This document shows, piece after piece, positions 1 to 9,926 of a stretch of 64,000 nt of DNA. A program made the position numbers and the translations under genes. Location of the stretch: the NCBI RefSeq assembly GCF_900343025.1, contig NZ_OUND01000003.1, positions 124,001-188,000 on the forward strand, given 5' to 3'. Numbering within the stretch: position 1 is the first letter of the stretch; the number at the start of each line of letters is the position of its first letter. The stretch is from Arsenophonus endosymbiont of Aleurodicus floccissimus. Lineage in GTDB: Bacteria > Pseudomonadota > Gammaproteobacteria > Enterobacterales > Enterobacteriaceae. Under the pieces are notes generated by a model that ran no database searches, had not been told where the DNA came from, and was given only the letters and a program-made list of their open reading frames with translations.

Positions 1-289
1 CAAAAACGTGCGCTTCAAAAGCTTGAATAGCGTATTCGTCGAAAGCGGTAACAAATATAATATAAGGCCGATGTTGCGGACCGAGCATTTGTATCATTTC
101 AAGTCCTGTAATGCGAGGCATTTGAATATCAAGGAAAACAACATCCTGTTTTTTATGATGAATAACCCTGAGCGCTTCAATGGCATTAGAGCATTCGCTG
201 ATAATATCAATATTAGCTTCCTGCTCTAAAAGGTAACATAAATTCTCGCGTGCAAGAGGTTCGTCATCAACAATTACAATCTTGATTGT
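1..289 (-). CDS. btsR: BtsR (YehT) LytTR-type response regulator, N-terminal part, runs off the left edge
   Basis: The minus strand reads a receiver domain beginning [15 protein letters not shown], with the phosphoacceptor region [16 protein letters not shown] and the VTAFDEYAI segment, very close to E. coli BtsR. Only about 95 residues are in the window; the LytTR DNA-binding half lies beyond base 1. In E. coli BtsR is the partner of the kinase BtsS and activates the pyruvate transporter gene btsT. The gene abuts the end of btsS (stop at 289-291). At the position of the usual start Met the codon is ACA, followed by ATC AAG, and no ATG or GTG is in frame close by. The start therefore looks lost, as fits the ruined kinase next to it. 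Identity is firm; whether it is translated is doubtful. Confidence 0.75.
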
Positions 290-1923
290 TAAGCCGCCTG
301 GTTTGTTACGTTAATATCGGGGGATACAAAGCCTGACACAAGTAAAGCGTTCTGGTAGGCAGAGAAGATATTGATACCATATTGTTCACCGTAGTGGAGT
401 TTCAGACGCTTATCTACCAGGTTTATGCCTAAATCCATCATTATCTTTAATTTCAATATAAATATGCCCATGTTGTTGAAAAACAAGAAGGCTAATTTGA
501 CCAGTATTTAATAAACGTATGGTTCCATGTTTGATCGCATTTTCAACTAAGGGTTGTAGTGAAAATACTGGTATAATTTAGTGGCTTGCAGTTTTGGCGG
601 GATCTGGATTTTAATTTTGTAAGTAAGTGTTTACATATTAAATTTCGTCATACAATATTGTTATCGTTTCAGGGCGTTTTAAATTTTTATGCAAGAAGGT
701 AGAGCGGGAGTTTATCAGTTCAGTAGCTTGTTTGCGGTCTTTAAGTATCAAGTATCACTGCTTGTAGGGTATTGAGTGCATTAAATAAAAAGTGAGGATT
801 AACTTGTGCATGAAGCAATTTTATTTCTGACTTTAACAAAGATTGTTTATTTCGTTCATATTGGCCAGATATGAGGCTAGCAATAGCCTCTCCTAAAGTA
901 AGATTAATTGAACTAAATAATCGATTTTTCTCCTCATAAAGCTTAATGTTACCAATAACTTGTTGATTTTCTGCTCGTAACGGGATCACTAAAACTGAAC
1001 CAATTTTACAGTTGATACTGATTGAACATTGATAGGGTTCTTCATTTCCATCTGTGTATACCACCTGATTATTTTTAATCGCACGCATTGTTGGTTTAGA
1101 AGTAAGTTTAGCGCCGGCAATATGATGATCAGAACCAATGCCAACAAAAGCGATAATTTTTTCTGTATCAGTGATTACAACTGCACCAATTTGTAACTGT
1201 TGATAAATAATATTAGCAATATACATACTATCATGAGTATTAAATCCTTGGCGCAATATTCCTTCGGTACGAGCTGCAATTTTTAACGCTTGGGTAGAAA
1301 AGGCAGTGGTATATTTTTCAATAATAGCTCGCCTATCTAACAAAACGAATAAATATCGTTGCACCAACAAGGTTATTGCTAATAATCATCGGTAGGGCAA
1401 TATTTTTAAACAGGGCGATAGCGTTAGTAAAGGGTTTTGTTAGTAATAAAATGATTAACATTTGCAGAATTACAGCTAAAAAAGTCACACTACCAGCAAT
1501 ATAGGGATTAAACAGCTTGTTGATTTACATCTGTTTTAGATAGTAGCGATGTACCAGTCCGCCAATTAAACCTTCCATAATCGTTGACAGCATGCAACTA
1601 GATGCTGTTGCACTACCGAGTGAATAACGGTATATTCCGCCGGTAATACCAACCAATATTCCCATACTGGGACCGCCGAGGAAACCGCTTAATACGGTAC
1701 TGATGGCACGAGTGTTAGCAATTGCATCACCAATATATAACCCCAAATAGCTACCGATAATTGAAAAAACAGCAAAGATAACATAACACATCAGTTTATG
1801 AGGGATAAAAATCGTGACTTTTAATAATGGAATAATGAGCGGGGTTTTACTAAGTATCCAGGCGATAATTAAATAAACACACATTTGTTGGAGTAATAAT
1901 ATTAATAAATCAAAGGCATACAT
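289..1923 (-). pseudogene. btsS: btsS (yehU) LytS-type sensor kinase, broken
   Basis: Three open pieces on the minus strand together rebuild the pyruvate-sensing histidine kinase BtsS. Piece 1923-1525 holds the multi-pass membrane region, with NTRAISTVLSGFLGGPS. Piece 1370-741 holds the GAF-like part and the kinase start, with EIKLLHAQVNPHFLFNALNT around the phosphoacceptor His. Piece 486-289 is the ATPase end with LGINLVDKRLKLHYGEQYG. A TAA interrupts the frame after YYLKQM near 1525, with homologous codons continuing past it (INKLFNPYIAG). Frameshifts follow near 1380 and between 740 and 490. The gene cannot give a full product. It would have formed an operon with btsR. Confidence 0.9.
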
Positions 1924-2176
1924 AGTGAATCCAGTAAAAAATACATTTCATGGTATCGCATAACTGAATGAGCAGGACTAAAATTGAATGGTTACTAGTC
2001 AAAACATGCGTAGGATAAATATTAGATTGTACAATAGTAAAGGTATATCGTCTGTTTTATGCGATTTAGAGCACGAATTTATTAACAACTTACATTTTAA
2101 AAGCGCATACTGAATTGTTTGTTAATTGCAAACAGTATAGTTGCATATGAAATAGTTAAGGTATGTTATAGTTAAT

Positions 2177-3148
2177 ATGAAAAGAAGAATCTTATTTTTA
2201 GTGCTACTGATGCTGATCGTTGTTGCGATTGCTGAGTTACTTTATACACAAAATAAGCACCTTTTGTTACAAGGGGAAGTAGATGCACCTGAAGTAATCG
2301 TTACCTCTAAAGCTAGAGGATGTGTAATTGAGCGTCATATTGAACGCGGTGACATGGTACAAAAAGGGTAATTATTGATCACCCTGGAAAGCCAGGAGTT
2401 GTAAGCGCAACTAGCGGCATTGAAGGCAGTACATGATCAAGCTAAAGCGCAACTTGATTTATCTTTAAATGGTACTCGCGAAGAGACGATCCATAATGTT
2501 CAAGCTGTATTAAAATAGGCACAATCCCAGTATACCAATGCAAATAACGAATATATCCGACTGAATAATTTATCGGGAAAAGGCTATATTTCGGCTAATG
2601 AGTTAGATAAAGCACGGCGGGCGAAAGATGTCGCTTTCCATCAGGTAAATAGCGCTCAGGCGCAATTAGATGAAGCTAAAAATGGTGATCGCATTGAATT
2701 GCGGAATAAATATGCCGCTGCATTACGACAAACCGAGCAACAAATGATTGCGTTGTAGGTGCAAGTTGATGATTGACTTGTTAAAACACCGGTTGATGGT
2801 GAAGTTGGCCCCATACTGGTCGAAGCTGGTGAATTATTTAATGCCAATAGCCCACTGCTGACGCTTGTTCGTTTGCCGTAGGCCTGCTTTATCTATAATT
2901 TACGCGAAGATATTATGGCGTATGCTCGTAAAGGCGATAAGGTATCGATACGTGTTCCTGCTTTGCAGGACAAAATTATTGTAGCGGAAATACGCTATAT
3001 TGCACCAATGGGAGACTATGCAACTAAACGCGCGACATGTGCAACTGGAGACGTTGATTTAAGAACATTTGAAGTACGCCTTTATCCACTAGAGCCTATT
3101 AATGGATTGCGTTCGGGGATGAGCGCACTGTCGTCTTGGGATAAGTAA
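2177..3148 (+). pseudogene. HlyD-family membrane fusion protein (YhiI-like), six in-frame stops
   Basis: The frame from the ATG at 2177 begins with an N-terminal signal anchor (RRILFLVLLMLIVVAIAELL). It then gives a typical periplasmic adaptor: a first lipoyl half (GCVIERHIERGDMVQKG), an Ala/Gln/Leu-rich coiled-coil hairpin, a second lipoyl half (VKTPVDGEVGPILVEAGE) and a C-terminal barrel with NGLRSGMSA. Such proteins bridge an inner-membrane ABC exporter to an outer-membrane channel. The whole length stays in one frame, but TAA, TAA, TAG, TAG, TGA and TAG codons interrupt it, with no indel seen. The stop overlaps the ATG of the next gene. The ABC-2 permeases downstream indicate a drug or toxin exporter. 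It is non-functional. Confidence 0.85.
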
Positions 3149-4306
3149 ATGTTTTTTATGATAATAAAACCAATATGGGCTAACTTTAGTTTTGCGTTTA
3201 ATCAAGAAATATAGATTGCTGTTCGTAGCCCGATCTTACATTGGTTAAGTTGGATATTTCCATTACTTCTGTTTATATTAGTAAGCGCTAACTTTTCTGA
3301 AGGAACCTTGTTAAATCTTCCTGTTTCAGTGGTTGATCATGACCATAGTCTATTATCAAATAAGTTAATTCGTAATTTAAATGTAGCGCCACATGCTGAT
3401 GTTAAAGCGATTGATGGCACAATCAATACTTCGTTATTACGTTTAGGCAGTGCTAAAGATTATGCTTTGCTCTATATTCCCTCTCATTTTGAAAAGGATG
3501 TTCTTACGGGGCGGCAACCGACAGACAGAATGTATTAATGCCTTATTTTATGCTTCTGGCAGCTATGCCATCCAAAATTTTAGCGGGGTAATTGCTCAAC
3601 TGAATGCACAATTCCGCCCAATATTAGCTTCATCAATGGGGCGTAGTATACCTCCTTTGGCCCAGAGTTACCCTCTCTTATGACAGCCTGTTTAACCCTA
3701 GTGGAAACTATATCTATTATCAGTAATTTGCTGCTACTATCCATATGTTACAGTTGTTTGTTATCACTTGTACTATCTATATTATGTGGCGTGGCACGGC
3801 ATTATTAACCAACAAAACATTTACCAGTGCATTATTAGGCAAATTGGCGCCTTACACCTTATTTTTTTACCACATTATTATTAATTGAAATTGCTGCTCT
3901 CTCTTTTTTCTTTGACGCCAAAATTACCGGTAACCCATTTTACCTTTTGTTGGTGGGCTTTTTTTATGTTATTGCCGCCCAGAGTGTCGGTATGTTGTTA
4001 TTCGTTTTTACCAAAAGTATTTTTACTACTTATAGTTTGATCGGAATGCTGGTTAGCCTGGCATTAGCTTTTTCCGGTTTTGCCATGCCAGTAATGGCAA
4101 TGGCTTGGCCAACGCAGATTGTGGAAAATATTCAACCACTTACTCATGCATTAAATGTGATGCTTTATATTTTTTTACGAGAGGTTTCGGTTTCTTTGCT
4201 ACGCATCACGCAAGTCTGTTTAATATTGCTAATTTATCCTGCCATTTGTGCCTTTTTGATCCTTAATCGCCTGTCAACGAGGTTAAGAATGCAGGAGGTA
4301 TTTTGA
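3149..4306 (+). pseudogene. ABC-2 type permease (YhhJ-like), broken copy 1
   Basis: Fragments across this span rebuild one ABC-2 membrane permease. There is an N-terminal transmembrane segment near 3240-3290, then an extracytoplasmic domain with NLPVSVVDHDHSLLSNKLIRNL. A block of C-terminal transmembrane helices follows (3900-4290) with the family-typical phrase FAMPVMAMAWPTQIVENIQPLTH. A TAG early in the gene (after FNQEI), a frameshift near 3530 and more breaks between 3680 and 3940 destroy it. It starts one base after the HlyD stop and its end overlaps the next permease start by 4 bases, as in an operon. No ATPase gene is seen here, so the exporter depended on one elsewhere or lost it. Confidence 0.82.
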
Positions 4307-5414
4307 TAAAGCTATATTTGCGGACTTTTTATCGGGTATTACTTGGCATGTTGGCAAAGCCTATGTGGTTATTATTGTTAGTTTCGTTATCAATTATGAG
4401 TCTGGTTTATATTCGGCCAGTACTGTGGGATTTACGAGTAGCGATTATTAATCAAGATCATAGTTCTGCTAGCCGCCTACTGATGAATCGATTGGATACG
4501 ATACCAAAAATAAAATTACACAGTTATGATGATTTGGCCAGAGCAAGGGCTGATATGCGTGAACGGAAATTGTTTGTCATTATTCTTATTCCTATCGATT
4601 TTGAAAAGAGTTTACTCAATAGTAAAAATATTACGGTACCCGTTTATGGTAATGGTACTAATCGACTTGCCAGGCCAAATACAGCAAGAAATTTCCTCTG
4701 CTTATATTCAGTTATTAAACGAATATAATACTCAACGGCTAAGAAATTCAGGGTTTACTGATCAACAGGCCAGTACATTATTAACATCGATTAAAGAAAT
4801 AACAGAACCTTTATTCAAGCCGTGCCCGAGTTTCGCTACGATTTTTTTCCAGGTTTATTGGTCATGTTATTACAACACTCACTGTTAGTCGCTTGTGTAA
4901 AAGCCTATATTAACGTTCACAAAACGGCTAACGGCAAAATCTCTTCGCTGTTTATCTGGGGGCATGGTCAGCGTTGCTACCCATTTGGTTATTCCTGTCG
5001 GCCATCTTTTTTGCACTTTGGCCTTGGGTATTGGGTTACCGACAAGAAGCATCACTGTATCAGCTTGTGATCGTCACCTTACCATTCTTATTGGCGGTTT
5101 TAGGATTAGGTAAGTTTGTTACCGAATTTTTACGTAGTGTTGAAATGATTTATCTGACTTTGGCTTTTCTAACCACGCCAGTATTTTATATTTCAGGCGC
5201 TATTCGGCCATTACAAGCAATGCCGTATTGGGTAAGAATGGTTACTTATTCCTTACCTTCAACATCGGCAATAAAAGCGATAGAGGGTATTAATCAACTT
5301 GATTTAAGTTTATCTGATGTAGGTCTTGATATCTTAATAATGCTAATGTTAGGCACAATTTATGCGTTACTGGGCATATTGATTAATATGTTACGTAGTG
5401 GTGAACTGCGCTAG
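4303..5414 (+). pseudogene. ABC-2 type permease, broken copy 2
   Basis: This is a second ABC-2 permease, paralogous to its upstream neighbour. It has an N-terminal transmembrane segment (LAKPMWLLLLVSLSIMSLVY), a soluble domain (LRVAIINQDHSSASRLLMNR) and a C-terminal membrane block. That block holds YLTLAFLTTPVFYISGAIRP followed by LQAMPYWVRMVTYSLPSTSA. The frame shifts near 4660, near 4820 and again near 4970, so the product is split into at least four pieces. The ATG overlaps the end of the upstream permease (TTTTGATAAAG region). Together with the HlyD gene the three form one dead exporter operon. Family assignment is good; the substrate is unknown. Confidence 0.82.
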
Positions 5415-5543
5415 TTCAGCCACCATTTGCGCTGTTTATTGAAAAGAAAAAAACGTTATTAGTTTTTATGCTATAAGCGATAAACCGGCTGCGCGCCGCC
5501 AAAAGCCGTTACAGTTTGTATCGTTAGTTAAGATTAGTGGATA

Positions 5544-6349
5544 CTAACATTGCTGATTAGCGCTAAATTGTTCCAAAATACTGAGTGAATCTAGATTTTC
5601 GGCGGAGATCCGCACAATATCGACTAATCCGGCCGTTGATGTTTGTTCATTGCCTAGGTTATAGCAGTAGCCACTTAGCGTCTGGGTACCATTGAGGGTA
5701 AAGAGTCATTGGTTTTCCTGCGAAAAGACTTTTCTACCCTGGGGATATTTTTCACAACAAGTATCACAGTTATCTTTATGGCGACTTTCTGAGCGGGCAG
5801 TAAAACAGCGGGCTGACAGAGCTAATGGTAGATGTCCATAACCAAATACCTCGACTTCAAAATTGTGGCGAAATCCTAGCTGTTCACATTTATAAAGCAG
5901 ATCTTGTAACCAATCACGAGAAAGTTCAATCGGTGAGCACCAACGTATTATTCCTTGGTGATAAAGCAGGCGTAAGGTATAGGCATTGTAGCAATTAAGT
6001 CAATATCCTGCCATAAAGGGTATTTTTTGATCAATAAGCTTATTAATGACACCGAAATCGTTCGCTTCAACTAAAAATTCACCATTGTCGACCAATTTAG
6101 TTATTTGTTGAAGCTCGGCGGCGTTTTGTAATAAAGATAAACTAGAGATTACTACTTGTTTACCGTGTAAAGTTATTTCTTTTGCCAGTTCAAGCCAGTC
6201 TGCTGCTTGCATTTCTCGACGCTTACTACAAACCGTTTTACCAAGATAAATAATATCGTATCGGCGCTACTGTTCATCGCTTGTTGATAAAACTGAATTA
6301 ATGTTTCTTTTGACCAATAATAAAGTACTGAACCTAAGGAATATTTCAT
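5544..6349 (-). pseudogene. ubiV: ubiV (yhbV) U32-family hydroxylation protein, broken
   Basis: The minus strand from the ATG at 6349 starts MKYSLGSVLYYWSKETL and continues through ADWLELAKEI, LVDNGEFLVEANDFGVINKL, the Cys-containing ARCFTARSE and CDTCCEKYPQGRKVFSQENQ segments, to a natural TAG. This matches E. coli UbiV over its full length. In E. coli UbiU and UbiV form a 4Fe-4S complex that hydroxylates ubiquinone precursors without oxygen, helped by UbiT. Here a one-base frameshift near 6262 and in-frame TGA codons (at 6000-6002 before LNCYNAY, and after SQENQ) disable it. It lies just downstream of ubiU on the same strand, as in E. coli. Confidence 0.88.
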
Positions 6350-6362
6350 TTTTCACCTTATC

Positions 6363-7361
6363 CTATTGCCATTTACGATGATAAGCACCTAATGTGGTCT
6401 GTTTACCTTCAGAGAGATTTTCCAATACGTTGCTCCAGTTTTGATTGGTAATGAATTTTTTAGGATCATTTTTGCAATAATAAATATCTTGCCGCCAGAT
6501 ATGGGTAACGTCGCCAATATAAGTTGGGCTTTGCGGGCGGCCTTCGATTTTGACAGCGGCAATATCTGCCAGCATCAATTCTGGTAACAATTCCAACGTA
6601 TTTAGGCTAGTAGGCTCTTCTAATACATGATATTTTTTTCCATTGAGATAGTATGTTCCTTTACAAACAGTTGGGTAACTAGCATTTTCATTATTTGAAT
6701 AGCAATCGATTAAAATGTTGTTTAAGCGCGACTCCATACCCTTGGTCGGTTTGTTGCCAGCGTACAAATCGTGCTGGAGAACAAGCACCCACGGTATTGG
6801 GTGATTCTCCTGTCAGATAAGAAGAAAGATAACAGCGTCCCTCCGCCATGATGAAAAGGCTGCCGAAAGCAAAAATTTTCAATGCTACCGGGCTGGTTTT
6901 GGCTAACTGTTTAACTTGATGTAATGATAGAACAGGAGGAAGCACTATTTCGTTGGTCAGCGAAATTACGGTGATAAAATTGAATTGCTGCAATATTTGT
7001 CACTGAAGCTTGAACGGAAACATGACGTTCAATATGGGGATATTTATTGGCCGCATATTCTAAGATATGCCAGATCAGCCAGGATCAGCGCATCAACACC
7101 GATTTTTGCTGCCATATCAACGGCGGATAGCCAGCGATTAAAACCATTAGGATGAGCAAAGGTATTGATAGCAACATGTAATTTGCAATTATGATCATGA
7201 GCATATTTGACGGCTTCAACCAATTTTTTTTCGCTAAAATTTAAACCAGCAAAATGACGTGAATTAGTGTCATCTTTAAAACCAATATAGACCGCATCGG
7301 CGCCATTATCGACAGCTACTTTTAAGGCAGGTAGATTGCCTGCCGGACATAACAATTCCAT
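6363..7361 (-). pseudogene. ubiU: ubiU (yhbU) U32-family hydroxylation protein, broken
   Basis: Three pieces rebuild UbiU. 7361-7044 gives MELLCPAGNLPALKVAVDNG and the INTFAHPNGFNRW segment. 6993-6691 gives the HQVKQLAKTSPVALKIFAFG segment and RCYLSSYLTGESPNT-GACSPARFVRW. 6788-6363 gives EEPTSLNTLELLPELMLAD, KIEGRPQSPTYIGDV and the C-terminal TTLGAYHRKWQ, identical in type to E. coli. Frameshifts near 7040 and 6750 separate the pieces. UbiU pairs with UbiV for oxygen-independent ubiquinone synthesis. It is divergent from ubiT, the third protein of that route, which is still open here. Confidence 0.88.
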
Positions 7362-7391
7362 TGATGATCCTAGCGTATAGTTAGATATCTA

Positions 7392-7405
7392 TTGATTGTA
7401 GTCAA
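7392..7405. promoter_or_regulatory. FNR-like box between ubiU and ubiT
   Basis: TTGATTGTAGTCAA matches the FNR consensus TTGATNNNNATCAA at 9 of 10 defined bases. It lies in the divergent ubiU/ubiT spacer, and the E. coli counterparts serve anaerobic ubiquinone synthesis. It is only about 30 bases from the ubiU start, so spacing suits ubiT better than ubiU. Sequence match only; function is inferred. Confidence 0.35.
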
Positions 7406-7613
7406 GGTGTAATATGGTTGTTTTGACTTAAACTAGATTACTTTCTTTTGTGAATTGATTTTGCTAGATGGAGCATAAAATTGAACTGACTTAATCGATT
7501 GTTGGTTAAATTTTGATGTGGATTCAAGGATATTAATTAATAATTTGGCAGAATGGATGATTATCATTAATGCTTAGAAAATATATCATAAAAGTGTAAG
7601 AGGAATTTGGAAC

Positions 7614-8132
7614 ATGTTAAAAAAAATTCACCAGCAGATTGTCCAACAAGAGCCCAAATTGATGCGTTTACCATTAAAAGCTACGCCTTTTATATTAGAG
7701 CGTCAAATTCTGGAGCAATTACTAAGTTGGCAATTTCAGCAGGCATTAAACGATGGTGAACTGGATTTTTTGCAGAATAAATGGCTAAAAGTTGAGATGC
7801 AAGATGTACAACTTGTTTGGTATATTAGCCTGCAGGCAGGTAAAATCATAGTTAGTAAGGATCAACAAGGAGATGTCAGTTTTTGTAGTGATGCGAATGA
7901 TTTAATTTTAATTGCCGCGCGTAAAGAAGATCCTGATACCTTATTTTTCCAACGTCGATTGCATATCGAAGGTGATACAGAGCTTGGTTTGTATGTAAAA
8001 AATCTGTTAGATGTATTTGAGTTAGAGAGCATGCCAGCAATTTTACGTTTTGGTTTATTGCAATTAGCCGATTTAATTAAACTAGTACAAAATGAAAGTA
8101 TTGATTATAAAGAGCGTGCATTATCATGCTAA
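7614..8132 (+). CDS. ubiT: UbiT (YhbT) SCP2-domain accessory factor of anaerobic ubiquinone synthesis
   Basis: An intact protein of 172 residues, the usual UbiT length, with near identity to E. coli YhbT in blocks such as RQILEQLLSWQFQQALNDGE and RKEDPDTLFFQRRLHIEGDT followed by ELGLYVKNLLD. The SCP2 (sterol-carrier-like) fold binds lipids. In E. coli UbiT serves the O2-independent ubiquinone route with UbiU and UbiV. The start at 7614 is preceded by AAGAGGAATTTGGAAC, a fair ribosome site. It overlaps yhbS by 7 bases. Its two partners just upstream are dead, so either it has another role or it simply has not been hit yet. Confidence 0.93.
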   Translation: MLKKIHQQIVQQEPKLMRLPLKATPFILERQILEQLLSWQFQQALNDGELDFLQNKWLKVEMQDVQLVWYISLQAGKIIVSKDQQGDVSFCSDANDLILIAARKEDPDTLFFQRRLHIEGDTELGLYVKNLLDVFELESMPAILRFGLLQLADLIKLVQNESIDYKERALSC

Positions 8133-8631
8133 TTCGAGTTGAAATTCCTATTGATGCGCCAGGTATTGATCAATTATTACGTCAAACTTTTCCCACCGAT
8201 GCTGAGGTTGATTTGGTGCAGAAATTGCGCCAGGACGATTTATTGGTATTGGGAATTGTGGCGACTGATGATAAAGGAAAAATTATTGGCTATATCGGTT
8301 TTACGTTAGTAGATATCAACGGTGATAAGGAGTGTCAGTGGGTGGGTTTAGCGCCATTAGCTGTTGATAGCGCTTATCATCGACAAGGCATTCGAGCAAA
8401 ATTGGTTTGTGAGAGATTAGATAGTCTAAACGAATTCGGTTATAAAGCGGTAGTAGTGTTGGGTGATCCAGACTATACCGTCGTTTTGGTTTTACTCAGG
8501 CTTTACCGCATCAATTAACATGTAAATGTCCTGGAATGGAGGCCTATCTTCAAGTTTATGCGTTAGATAATGGTAATTTAGCCGATTATTCAGGGTTGGT
8601 TAATTTTTCGTCTTATTTTGATGATTGCTAA
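8126..8631 (+). pseudogene. yhbS: yhbS GNAT acetyltransferase, one frameshift
   Basis: The start is MLIRVEIPIDAPGIDQLLRQ, closely matching E. coli YhbS, and the acetyl-CoA-binding region follows (WVGLAPLAVDSAYHRQGIRA). At GDPDY near 8473 one base appears to be missing. The expected continuation RRFGFTQALPHQLTCKCPGM and LVNFSSYFDDC is present in another frame up to a TAA at 8629-8631. So only one single-base lesion separates it from a full 168-residue protein, and a sequencing error is possible here. It overlaps the ubiT end by 7 bases, as in E. coli, and its repaired 3' end overlaps the convergent yhbQ. Confidence 0.8.
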
Positions 8632-8919
8632 TTTGGCAAGATAATCAGCTAGATCTAAAGGTTGATCTGCGATAAGTTGTTCTTTTTGTGCTTTGGTTAA
8701 GTGTTTTATTTGATACTCTAAGCTAATGACAATTCCTCTGAATGACTTGTTAGTTGGCATTGGTAGACTAATAAAAGGAGGGGGCTTACCTCTTAAAGCT
8801 TTAGCACCTTTGCCTAAGAGATGTTGTTGCGGGCGGCGCGCGATATCTGTGGTGATACCAGTATAAAGCGCATTTTGTCCGTTTCTTATCAAGTAAATTG
8901 ACCAATGCTTTTTCATCAT
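8590..8919 (-). CDS. yhbQ: YhbQ, GIY-YIG nuclease-like small protein
   Basis: 109 residues with the GIY-YIG signature near the N terminus (IYLIRNGQNALYTGITTDIA followed by RRPQQH) and the family block GKGAKALRGK. This fits E. coli YhbQ (about 100 residues), a structure-specific nuclease-like protein. The stretch PPPFISLPMPTNKSFRGIVI aligns poorly with relatives before LEYQIKHLTKAQKEQL picks up again. This could mean two compensating indels. Either of two adjacent Met codons (8919 or 8916) may start it. It converges on yhbS. Probably functional, but the odd middle part lowers confidence. Confidence 0.8.
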   Translation of the reverse strand: MMKKHWSIYLIRNGQNALYTGITTDIARRPQQHLLGKGAKALRGKPPPFISLPMPTNKSFRGIVISLEYQIKHLTKAQKEQLIADQPLDLADYLAKLAIIKIRRKINQP

Positions 8920-9102
8920 ATTGGTTTGATTAAATTAGGTTTTAGTCAATTTTCTATACTGATTTTGTGGTGATTATGTGCCATATTAAGGTGTGTAAAC
9001 GCTATTTTAACAAAATTAAAAGAATTATTTTTTATATGTTATTCATTTTTTTTTGAAAGATAGCAAAAAAAACTAATCCAAAATTTTAACTAGTGCCTAT
9101 AC

Positions 9103-9118
9103 TATGATCTATATCACA
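9103..9118. promoter_or_regulatory. CRP-like palindrome upstream of the DUF1471 gene
   Basis: TATGATCTATATCACA matches the CRP half-sites TGTGA-N6-TCACA in 9 of 10 positions. It is about 50 bases upstream of the ATG at 9167, a plausible activator position. Sequence match only. Confidence 0.4.
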
Positions 9119-9166
9119 GGAATAACCAATAATATTTCTGAATGATAATAATCAATTAAGGAGTTT

Positions 9167-9426
9167 ATGATGAAAAAATTACCAGCTGCTTTAATTTTGG
9201 TTTTAGGTGCGTTGTCATTTCGTGCAATCGCTGATCAGGCAAAAGAAGTACAAGTTGCAACACAACCATCAGCGGGAATTGTTTCTACAGTTATTGGGGA
9301 AACACTTGATGATATGACAGCAAAATTAGCACACAAAGCGACTTGGCTGGGGCAACCAGTTTCCGCATTGTTGCCGCAGATAGCACACAAAATAAAGTGC
9401 ATGCATAGGCTTTGATTTATAAATAA
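9167..9426 (+). pseudogene. DUF1471 (YdgH/BhsA/McbA-type) small periplasmic protein, broken
   Basis: A signal peptide (KKLPAALILVLGALSFRAIA-D) is followed by IVSTVIGETLDDMTAKLAHK, typical of DUF1471 stress or biofilm proteins. After AHKAT the frame is displaced by an extra base. The shifted frame gives GATSFRIVAADSTQNKVHA, then an in-frame TAG, then ALIYK and TAA at 9424-9426. That is the classic DUF1471 ending (HGTAVIYK in E. coli BhsA). So it has one frameshift and one amber codon. As written, the open frame stops at 9415 with an unrelated tail. A good ribosome site (AAGGAG) precedes the start. Family assignment rests on the motif pattern. Confidence 0.75.
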
Positions 9427-9485
9427 TTTTATAATACAAGCTTACATCACTTAGATTTTTTACTTAAGGAGATATATTATCGACT

Positions 9486-9926
9486 ATGTTAGCTGATCAA
9501 TCATCATTGGCTATTATGCAACAATATCTTTCGCGTCAGCATGTTTTTTCGCTATTTACCTCTTTCCAGTCAGATGTTTGGCCTGCCGCTTGTTTTTATA
9601 CCTTTAACTCCCAAACGATGTCGTTATATTTTCTGACTGAAACCAGTACTTTCCATGGGCAACTGATGCTTAAAAACCCGCTTGTGGCTGGCACTATTTG
9701 TTGTCAAAACAAAACAGTGGCCAACATACAAGGAATACAATTTATCGGTAAAGTCGATTCTCTAACCGGCAAAGAAGAGAAGCAAGCCAGGCAAGACTAT
9801 AATCGACGATTTCCAGTCGCTATGGCAACCAGTATCCCTATTTGGCAATTATCTTTACAACAGATCAAAATGGTCAATAATAAGTTAGGTTTTGGCACTA
9901 AACTGGTCTGGTATCGTGATAGTTAA
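9486..9926 (+). CDS. yhbP: YhbP, UPF0306 PNPOx-like split-barrel protein
   Basis: 146 residues, the same length range as E. coli YhbP. It has matching blocks FYTFNSQTMSLYFLTE, TVANIQGIQFIGKV, DYNRRFPVA and LGFGTKLVWYRDS. The fold is the FMN-binding split barrel of pyridoxamine-phosphate oxidase relatives; no precise reaction is known. It is intact, and follows a strong AAGGAGATATATT ribosome site. It belongs to the same neighbourhood (yhbP, Q, S, T, U, V) as in E. coli, though the DUF1471 remnant lies between. It is convergent with nrdG, overlapping its end by 4 bases. Confidence 0.9.
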   Translation: MLADQSSLAIMQQYLSRQHVFSLFTSFQSDVWPAACFYTFNSQTMSLYFLTETSTFHGQLMLKNPLVAGTICCQNKTVANIQGIQFIGKVDSLTGKEEKQARQDYNRRFPVAMATSIPIWQLSLQQIKMVNNKLGFGTKLVWYRDS

